Assembly (NCBI RefSeq): GCF_035762905.1
Contig: NZ_DASUCC010000083.1
Coordinates: 1 to 12,711, forward strand
Source: DASYTH01 sp035762905
GTDB lineage: Bacteria > Actinomycetota > Actinomycetes > Mycobacteriales > Pseudonocardiaceae
DNA length: 12,711 nucleotides
Reading direction: 5' to 3'
Positions within the stretch are counted from its first letter, which is position 1, and every line of letters begins with the position of its first letter. Of the stretch, positions 1 through 12,711 are shown one piece after another. A model generated the notes under the pieces. The model worked only from the letters and a program-made list of their open reading frames with translations. It searched no databases and was not told the origin of the DNA. The translations under genes and the position numbers were made by a program.

Positions 1-141
1 GTCGTACACATCCAATGCCTGCCAGCGGTCCGGGAAAACGTTTACCGCGTCGCCACCGGTGGACAGCAGCTCCCAGAACGCTTCCGGGGTGGCGATACCA
101 CCGGGCAGGCGGCAGGACATGGCGACGATGGCGATCGGTTC
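1..141 (-). other. Start of the next ketosynthase (truncated at window edge)
   Basis: The 47 residues from EPIAIVAMSCRLPGG to ALDVYD are the N-terminus of a KS. They closely resemble the start of the KS at 5208 and differ at scattered positions. The active site lies outside the window. It shows that the protein has at least one more module. Confidence 0.93.
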
Positions 142-3100
142 CACCGTTGTTGTTGGGGTGGCGGGGGTGCTGGTGGGGGTGGGGTGGTTCGGCGTCGTGA
201 GGGCGAGCCGGGTGAGTAGGTGGGTGGCGATGGCGGCCGGGGTGGGGTGGTCGAAGGCGAGGGTCGCGGGGAGGGTGAGCCCGGTTTCGGTGGCCAGGTG
301 GCGACGCAGCTCGACGGCCATCAGGGAGTCGATGCCGAGTTCCTTGAGCACCTGGGTGGGGCTGAGCGTGGTGCCGTCCGGCAGGCCGAGGACGGTGGCG
401 GCCGCCTGCCGCACGAGCTGGGTGAGGAGGGTGATCCGGTCCGCGGCCGGCCGGGCGAGCAGGCGCTCCCGGAGGCCACCGGCCGTGGGGCCGGGTTCGC
501 CGATTCGCTTGCGGGGGGCCCGGATGAGGCCGCGCAGCAAGGGGGGGATCTGGTCGGCCTGCCGGTCCAGCGCGGTGCGGTCCAGGCGGAGCGGCACCAG
601 GTGCGGCCGGTCAAGGGCAAGGGCGGCATCGAGCGCGGCGAGGCCCTGGTCCACGCTGAGGGCGGCGACACCCTGGCGGCGCAACCGGGCCAGCTCGGCC
701 TGGCCGAGGCGCGCGGTCAGCCCGATTCCGGCCTGCTGCCACAGACCCCAGGACAGGCTCACACCGGCCAACCCGGCCGCCCGGCGATGCCCGGCCAGGG
801 CGTCAAGGAAGGCGTTGGCGGCGGCGTAGTTGCTCTGCCCGGCGCCGCCGAGCACCCCGGCCGCCGAGGAGAACAGCACGAACGCGGCCAGGTCCAGGTC
901 GCGGGTCAGCTCGTGCAGGTGCGCGGCGCCGCCGGCCTTGGGCTGCCACACCGCATCGAGCCGCTCGGGACTCTGGTCGGCCAGCAACCCGTCATCCAGC
1001 GCGGCCGCCAGATGGAACACCCCCGTCCACGGGTGCGTGTCGTCGGCGAGCACGGCGGCGATGTCATCGCGCCGGCCGACATCACAGGCCACCACCCGAA
1101 CGCTGATGGCGCCGGCGGCGGTCAGTTCGGCCACCAGGTCGTCGGCCCCGGGTGCGTCCGGCCCTCGCCGCGAGGTCAACACCAGGTGGCGGACCCCGTG
1201 CCGGACAACCAGATGCCGGGCCACAGTGCGGCCAAGCTCACCGGTGCCGCCGGTGATCAGCACCGACCCCTCGGGGTCGAACCTGGCCGGAACGCTCGCC
1301 GGCACCGCGACCGGAACCAGCCGTGCGGCCCGGATCTCCCCGTCCCGGAGCACGATCTCCGGTTCCCCGGACGCGGCGATGGCGTGCGGGAGCAGCGTTG
1401 CGTCGTCGCCGACCTCGATGGTCCGGATCGTCCGCTCCGGGTTCTCGGCGCGGGCCGCGCGCACCAGTCCGCACAGCGGCGCGTGCGCAAGGTCCCCGGC
1501 GCGGGTGACCCAGACCAACTCCGTCGCGTCCAGGCGCGGTTCGGCCAGGATTCGCTGCATCGTGCGCAACGCCGAACCGGTCGTCTCGCGCGGGCCGCCC
1601 ACCGGTGCGTTGATCACCAGCCGGGCCGGTGGCGGTGTCCCGCCGTCCAGTGCGGCCAGCACGACATCGACATCCGCCGGGTCCCCGGCCTCGACCGGCT
1701 CCGGCACGGGGATCGGCTGGAAATCCACCCGGTACAGGTGCTCGACCGTTTCGGCGGCGCGGATCTGTTCGGCGGTGGCCACGCGGATCACCAACCCGTC
1801 GGCGTGCAGCACGGGTTGCCCGGCGGTGCTGGTGACCGCGACCCGGGCGGTGTCGCCGTCGACGTCGACCCGCACCCGCAGTTCGGTGACCTCGGTCGCG
1901 TACAGCTCGACTCCGGTCCAGGCGAACGGAAGCAGCACGGAATCGTGGTCGTCGAGCGCACCGAACAGGGTGTGCAGGGCGGCGTCGAGCAACGCCGGGT
2001 GGATGCCGAAACCGTTGGGGTCCAACCCGTCGGCCAGTCGGACCAGACCGTAGGCGGTGTCGCCGGTGCGGCACAGTTCGGTCAGGCCCTGGAAGGCCGG
2101 GCCGTAGTCCAGGCCGCGCGCGGCCAGCGATTCGTAGAAGCCGTCCAGATCGAGGTGTTCGGCGTCCGGGGGCGGGGTGGTGGCGACCTCGGAGACGTGG
2201 CCGGGGGTGGCGAGCGTTCCGGTGGCGTGCCGGCGCCAGGGCGCGTCGTCGACGCGGCTGTAGATGGTGATCTCTTCCGCGTGGATCACCGCCTGCACCT
2301 GCACCGCGGTGTCCTCGGCGAGGACGAGCGGATCCAGCAGCGTCAACTCGGCCACCCGGCCCATGCCGGCCTGGTGGGCGGCGGTCAGCGCGATCTCGAG
2401 CAACCCCGTGCCGGGCACCAGGATCGTGCCGAACACCGCGTGGTCGGCCAGCCACGGATGCTCGGCTACGGACAGCCGCCCGGTGAGCACATACCCGTCG
2501 CCGTCGGCGAGGCTCACCGCCGCGCCGAGCCACGGATGCCGCGTGGCGTCCAGCCCGAGCGCCGCCGCGTCGCCGGCCGGCTTGGCCGGCTCGGTCCAGA
2601 ACCGCTCGCGCTGGAAGGCATAGGTGGGCAACGGAACCAGGTCACCGCCCTGGCCGACGACCTGGTCCCAGTCCAGTTCGACCCCGTGCACGTGCAGCAG
2701 GCCGAGGTTGCGCAACAGCTGTGCCTGGTCGCCTCGGTCGCGGGCCAGCGATCCGACCACCACCCCGCCGTGTTCGGCGCTGGCGTCGGTGAGCGGCATG
2801 GCCAGCACCGGGTGGGCGGAGATCTCCACGAACACCGAATGCCCGTCGGTCAGCAACTGCTCGAGGGCGCGGTCCAACCGGACCGGTTCGCGCAGGTTGC
2901 GGCACCAGTAGTCGCCGGCCAACTCGGGGCCTTTGACGGGTTGGCCGGTCACGGTGGAGTAGAGGGGGATTTCCGCCCGGCCCGGGGTGAGATCGGCGAA
3001 TGCGGTGGCCAGGTCGGGCAGCAGCGGGTCCATCTGGGCGTTGTGCGAGGCGTAGTCGACCTTGATGGTGCGGGCGTAGATGTCCTGCGCTTCGAGTTCG

Positions 3101-5304
3101 GCCACGATCTGCGAGATCGCCTGCGCCTGGCCGGAGATCACCGTCGAGCCCGGGGTGTTCACCGCGGCGATCGACAGCGCATCTCCATACGGGGCAAGGA
3201 ACTCCTCGACCTGTGCCACCGGGCGTTCGATCAGGGCCATACCGCCCTGCCCGGCCACCGTGAGCACCGCCTGGGAGCGCTGCGCGACGATCTGCGCGCC
3301 TTGCTCCAGGCTCAGCGCGCCGCTGATCACCGCGGCCGGCACCTCGCCCTGCGAGTGGCCGACCACCGCAGCCGGTTCCACGCCCAGCGAGCGCCACACC
3401 GCCGACAGACCGATGGCCATCGCGAACAACGCCGGCTGCACCACATCCACCCGGTCCGATCCGGCCGAGCCGGCCGAGCCGGACAACACCTCGCGCACCG
3501 ACCACCCGGTCCACGGCCGCAACGCCGCATCGCAGGCGTCGATGGCCTCGGCGAAGACCTCGTTGGCGGCCAACAGCTCCCGGCCCATCCCGGCCCACTG
3601 CGAACCCTGACCCGGAAACACGAACACCACCCGGCCGCGGCGCTGGGCGGTGCCGGTGATCACCGCGTCGTGCGGTCGGCCTTCGGACAGCGCGCGCAGA
3701 CCGTCCGTCAGCTCCGCGGTGCTGCCGGCGATCACACAGGCTCGGGACTCCAGGTGGATGCGGTGCCGGGCCGCGGTCCTCGCCACCCTGGCCAGGTCGG
3801 TACCGGCGTGGCCGGCCAGCCACTCGGTCCAGCGCCTGGCCTGCTCCCGCAGGGCGACCTCCTCGCGACCCGACACCACGATCGGGGCCGGACCGTCCAC
3901 CGGAGTGGTTTCGACCCGTCCGGCAGGGGCCGGTGCTTCTTCGACGATCATGTGCGCGTTGGTGCCGCTGAGCCCGAACGAGGACACTCCGGCCCGGCGG
4001 GGTCGGGTGTCGGTGCGCGGCCAGGGTTGGGGTTGGGTGAGCAGGTGCAGGCCGCTGCCGTCCCACTGGATGTGCGGGCTGGGTTGTTCGGCGTGCAGGG
4101 TCGGCGGCAGGGATTGGTGTTGCAGCGCGAGCACCATCTTGATCACGCCGACCACCCCGGCGGCGGCTTGGGTGTGGCCCAGGTTGGATTTCGACGAACC
4201 CAGATAGACGGGCTGATCGGCATCGCGGCCGGGGCCGAACACCTCGGTCAGCGCGCCGGCTTCGATCGGATCACCCAGGGTGGTGCCGGTGCCGTGCGCC
4301 TCGATGGCATCGATGTCGGCCGGGGTCAGCTGGGAGGCCGCCAACGCGTCGCGCAGGACCCGTTGCTGGGCGGGGCCGTTGGGAGCGGTCAATCCCTGGC
4401 TGCGGCCGTCCTGGTTGACCGCGCTGCCGCGCAGCACGGCCAGGATCTGGTCGCCGTCACGCTGTGCCGCGGACAGGCGCTTGAGCACCAGCACGCCGGC
4501 GCCCTCGGCCCAACCGGCGCCGTCGGCGTTGGCGGAGAACGACTTGCACCGGCCGTCCGGGGCCATCCCCTTGAGCCGGGAGAACTCCACGAACAGGGTC
4601 GGGGAACTCATCACGGTGACGCCGCCGGCCAAGGCCAGCTCGCACTCGCCGGCCCGCAACGCGTTCACCGCGAGATGCAGGGCAACCAGGGAGGAGGAAC
4701 AGGCGGTGTCCACGGTGACGGCGGGACCGTGCAGACCGAGGGTGTAGGACACCCGGCCGGACACCACGCTCGATGCCTTGCCGGTGCTCACATAGCCGTC
4801 GAGAGCCGACAGATCCCGGCCGAGGTCGCCGTAGTCGGAGCTCATCGTGCCCAGGTAGACCCCCGTGCGGCTGCCGCGCAACGAAGGGGGGCGGATGCCG
4901 GCGCGCTCAAGGGCTTCCCACGAGGTCTCCAGCACCAGGCGCTGCTGGGGGTCCATGGACAACGCCTCGCGCGGCGAGATGCCGAAGAAGGCGGCGTCGA
5001 AACCCTCGACACCGTCGAGGAAACCACCCTCCCGGGCATAGCTCTTGCCGACCGCGTCCGGATCCGGATCGTACACATCCAAGGCCCGCCAACGCTCCGG
5101 GAAACCGCCCACCGCGTCCCCACCGGCGGCCAGCAGCTCCCAGAAGGCTTCCGGGGTGGCGATACCGCCCGGCAACCGGCACGCCATCGACACCACCGCG
5201 ATCGGCTCGTGCTGCCGGGCCTGCCGGGCCTCCAGATCCGCGGCGCGCTTCTGCAGGGCACGGATCGCGGGTAGCGCGGCTTCCATTCGATCCTGCTGTG
5301 ACAT
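1..5304 (-). CDS. Modular type I polyketide synthase, 3'-truncated: docking / KS-AT-DH-KR-ACP / KS start
   Basis: I read every codon from ATG 5304 to base 1 in one frame: 1768 codons, no stop, and the domain order stays intact at both ends, so there is no frameshift. Domains: N-terminal docking helix (1-32), KS (33-456, Cys202, His337, His377), AT (557-848, Ser651, YASH 751-754), DH (923-1180, His955, Asp1107), KR (about 1180-1580, Ser1480, Tyr1493), ACP (1612-1702, Ser1660), Thr/Pro linker, then a new KS from residue 1722. The enzyme should accept the chain from the protein encoded by the gene ending at 5411, add a methylmalonyl-derived unit, and reduce and dehydrate it. The next module lies off the left edge. 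ATG 5304 is preferred because GGGGG ends 5 nt upstream. GTG 5310 is in frame but lacks a well-placed ribosome site. The product is unknown. Confidence 0.96.
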   Translation of the reverse strand, partial: MSQQDRMEAALPAIRALQKRAADLEARQARQHEPIAVVSMACRLPGGIATPEAFWELLAAGGDAVGGFPERWRALDVYDPDPDAVGKSYAREGGFLDGVEGFDAAFFGISPREALSMDPQQRLVLETSWEALERAGIRPPSLRGSRTGVYLGTMSSDYGDLGRDLSALDGYVSTGKASSVVSGRVSYTLGLHGPAVTVDTACSSSLVALHLAVNALRAGECELALAGGVTVMSSPTLFVEFSRLKGMAPDGRCKSFSANADGAGWAEGAGVLVLKRLSAAQRDGDQILAVLRGSAVNQDGRSQGLTAPNGPAQQRVLRDALAASQLTPADIDAIEAHGTGTTLGDPIEAGALTEVFGPGRDADQPVYLGSSKSNLGHTQAAAGVVGVIKMVLALQHQSLPPTLHAEQPSPHIQWDGSGLHLLTQPQPWPRTDTRPRRAGVSSFGLSGTNAHMIVEEAPAPAGRVETTPVDGPAPIVVSGREEVALREQARRWTEWLAGHAGTDLARVARTAARHRIHLESRACVIAGSTAELTDGLRALSEGRPHDAVITGTAQRRGRVVFVFPGQGSQWAGMGRELLAANEVFAEAIDACDAALRPWTGWSVREVLSGSAGSAGSDRVDVVQPALFAMAIGLSAVWRSLGVEPAAVVGHSQGEVPAAVISGALSLEQGAQIVAQRSQAVLTVAGQGGMALIERPVAQVEEFLAPYGDALSIAAVNTPGSTVISGQAQAISQIVAELEAQDIYARTIKVDYASHNAQMDPLLPDLATAFADLTPGRAEIPLYSTVTGQPVKGPELAGDYWCRNLREPVRLDRALEQLLTDGHSVFVEISAHPVLAMPLTDASAEHGGVVVGSLARDRGDQAQLLRNLGLLHVHGVELDWDQVVGQGGDLVPLPTYAFQRERFWTEPAKPAGDAAALGLDATRHPWLGAAVSLADGDGYVLTGRLSVAEHPWLADHAVFGTILVPGTGLLEIALTAAHQAGMGRVAELTLLDPLVLAEDTAVQVQAVIHAEEITIYSRVDDAPWRRHATGTLATPGHVSEVATTPPPDAEHLDLDGFYESLAARGLDYGPAFQGLTELCRTGDTAYGLVRLADGLDPNGFGIHPALLDAALHTLFGALDDHDSVLLPFAWTGVELYATEVTELRVRVDVDGDTARVAVTSTAGQPVLHADGLVIRVATAEQIRAAETVEHLYRVDFQPIPVPEPVEAGDPADVDVVLAALDGGTPPPARLVINAPVGGPRETTGSALRTMQRILAEPRLDATELVWVTRAGDLAHAPLCGLVRAARAENPERTIRTIEVGDDATLLPHAIAASGEPEIVLRDGEIRAARLVPVAVPASVPARFDPEGSVLITGGTGELGRTVARHLVVRHGVRHLVLTSRRGPDAPGADDLVAELTAAGAISVRVVACDVGRRDDIAAVLADDTHPWTGVFHLAAALDDGLLADQSPERLDAVWQPKAGGAAHLHELTRDLDLAAFVLFSSAAGVLGGAGQSNYAAANAFLDALAGHRRAAGLAGVSLSWGLWQQAGIGLTARLGQAELARLRRQGVAALSVDQGLAALDAALALDRPHLVPLRLDRTALDRQADQIPPLLRGLIRAPRKRIGEPGPTAGGLRERLLARPAADRITLLTQLVRQAAATVLGLPDGTTLSPTQVLKELGIDSLMAVELRRHLATETGLTLPATLAFDHPTPAAIATHLLTRLALTTPNHPTPTSTPATPTTTVEPIAIVAMSCRLPGGIATPEAFWELLSTGGDAVNVFPDRWQALDVYD
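142..198 (-). other. Thr/Pro-rich inter-module linker
   Basis: About 19 residues between ACP and the next KS are almost all Thr, Pro, Ser and Ala (for example PNHPTPTSTPATPTTTV). The composition suggests a flexible extended spacer. On the plus strand this codes for four closely spaced G-runs (155-184). Confidence 0.8.
199..470 (-). other. Acyl carrier protein (gene B module)
   Basis: LGIDSLMAVELRR contains the phosphopantetheine Ser at 325-327, followed by TLPATLAFDHPTP. It precedes an inter-module linker and then a further KS on the same polypeptide, so the chain is passed on within the protein. Confidence 0.94.
580..1770 (-). other. Ketoreductase (gene B module), B-type
   Basis: The NADPH motif LITGGTGELGR is followed by HLAAALDDG with the LDD motif (second Asp at 991-993), which marks B-type. 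Catalytic Ser is at 865-867, Tyr at 826-828, and the Lys lies in WQPKAGGAAHL. The Gly usually found in HxAG before LDD is Ala here (1003-1005). The catalytic set is otherwise complete, so I treat it as active. Confidence 0.9.
1775..2538 (-). other. Dehydratase (gene B module), apparently active
   Basis: HPWLGA opens the domain. HAVFGTILVP matches HxxxGxxxxP with His at 2440-2442. YGPAFQGL and HPALLDAALH follow, with the catalytic Asp at 1984-1986. All key residues are present, and no enoylreductase follows. It should produce an alpha-methyl, alpha,beta-unsaturated thioester. Confidence 0.92.
2545..3636 (-). repeat. AT cassette repeat, copy in gene B
   Basis: The tract covers the whole AT, the post-AT linker and the segment up to the DH start. 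Aligned by hand with 7895-8998, positions 2545-2633 match without a difference, 3219-3354 are identical for 136 nt, and 2701-3636 show about 48 mismatches in 936 nt. A short variable patch lies at about 2634-2700. Similarity drops sharply at 3637, one codon beyond the RVVFVFPGQG start. Confidence 0.9.
2760..3636 (-). other. Acyltransferase, methylmalonyl-CoA type (gene B module)
   Basis: RVVFVFPGQGSQW opens the domain. The acyl-enzyme Ser is at 3352-3354 in GHSQGE, and YASH is at 3043-3054, the methylmalonyl-CoA signature. The post-AT linker motif LPTYAFQRERFW lies just downstream (about 2595-2635). The DNA is nearly the same as that of the AT at 8100-8998, whereas the flanking KS-AT linkers are far less alike. 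Confidence 0.94.
3937..5208 (-). other. Ketosynthase (gene B module), canonical
   Basis: It starts EPIAVVSMACRLPGG and has Cys at 4699-4701 (DTACSSS), His at 4294-4296 (EAHGTG) and His at 4174-4176 (GHTQAAAG). The catalytic triad is complete. These are the standard signatures of actinomycete extension KSs. The domain ends near GTNAHMIVEEAP. It elongates the chain received from the upstream protein. Confidence 0.95.
5209..5304 (-). other. N-terminal docking helix of gene B product
   Basis: The 32 residues before the KS motif EPIAVV (for example IRALQKRAADLEARQARQ) are charged, rich in Arg, Lys, Ala and Gln, and have helical or coiled-coil character. This is the usual position and length of an N-terminal PKS docking domain. 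Its net basic character fits the acidic tail of the preceding protein. Confidence 0.7.
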
Positions 5305-5309
5305 CGACA

Positions 5310-5314
5310 CCCCC
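5310..5314 (-). promoter_or_regulatory. Likely ribosome binding site of gene B
   Basis: On the minus strand GGGGG is followed by the 5 nt TGTCG and then ATG (5304-5302). It is the only purine-rich match near the start and supports ATG over the in-frame GTG at 5310. The same 10-mer, GGGGGTGTCG, also occurs 28 nt further upstream (5342-5333). Confidence 0.55.
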
Positions 5315-5359
5315 GAGGCTCTGCGCGGCCACCGACACCCCCAGCCAAGCGCCGGCCCC

Positions 5360-5375
5360 TTGTACTTCGATACAA
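5360..5375. other. Small inverted repeat in the intergenic region
   Basis: TTGTA and TACAA are separated by 6 nt, within the 106 bp between the two PKS genes. Flanking CCGG on both sides could lengthen the stem if four C bases bulge out. It lacks a U-run and is too weak to call a terminator. An operator or a chance palindrome are both possible. I see no clear promoter in this gap. Confidence 0.3.
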
Positions 5376-5410
5376 CCGGCGAACAACGTGGCTGCAACGC
5401 GCGGTGAGTC

Positions 5411-12711
<7,301 letters not shown>

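Noticed and set aside
2642..4066. Minus-strand open frame of 474 codons within the gene B AT
   Set aside because: It is an out-of-phase shadow of the AT and KS-AT linker. The in-phase translation carries all catalytic motifs.
220..5274. Very long plus-strand open frame (1684 codons) opposite gene B
   Set aside because: It lies in the same codon register as the real minus-strand gene and exists because GC-rich codons rarely read as stops on the opposite strand. Its translation shows no domain, while the minus strand gives a perfect PKS module.
1..5304. Frameshift or pseudogene in gene B
   Set aside because: A codon-by-codon reading found no stop and uninterrupted KS, AT, DH, KR and ACP motifs in one frame from 5304 to 1.
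5308..5310. GTG as start codon of gene B
   Set aside because: It overlaps the GGGGG run and would leave no well-spaced ribosome site. ATG at 5304 has a better-placed one.
5351..5380. Transcription terminator between the two genes
   Set aside because: The stem is only 5 bp without a bulge, and there is no T-tract. Operon read-through is more likely.

Overview
The window is the interior of a modular type I polyketide synthase (PKS) locus from a very GC-rich bacterium. GC content, third-position GC bias and domain style point to an actinomycete; the genus cannot be told from this sequence. All real coding sequence is on the minus strand, in two large genes that both run off the window. Gene A (12711 down to 5411) lacks its 5' end. 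Gene B (5304 down to 1) lacks its 3' end. They are 106 bp apart and are probably co-transcribed, A before B.

Transcription order is right to left. Gene A holds the last ~90 residues of an acyltransferase (AT) region, a ketoreductase (KR) and an acyl carrier protein (ACP), all from a module whose start lies outside the window. It then has a complete ketosynthase (KS)-AT-dehydratase (DH)-KR-ACP module and a short acidic C-terminal docking tail. Gene B starts with a short helical docking segment, has a complete KS-AT-DH-KR-ACP module, a Thr/Pro linker, and the first 47 residues of another KS at the left edge. No enoylreductase or thioesterase is visible.

Both complete ATs carry GHSQGE and YASH, the usual methylmalonyl-CoA signature. 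Both DHs keep the HxxxGxxxxP and DxxxH motifs, and all three KRs have the B-type LDD motif. The simplest prediction is two successive C-methylated, trans double bonds (a dimethyl diene) laid down after a unit that keeps a beta-hydroxyl. The final product, starter unit and release step cannot be deduced here.

The most notable structure is evolutionary. The ATs of the two complete modules lie in a ~1.1 kb tract that is nearly identical at the DNA level, while the flanking KS-AT linkers are much less alike. This suggests recent duplication or gene conversion of an AT cassette. In gene A, the KR-ACP-KS segment before this AT has unlike motifs (FDSMMAVDF, ECHGTG, GHLESAAG), so the module looks chimeric. 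I see no RNA gene, CRISPR array, insertion sequence or clearly new type of system.
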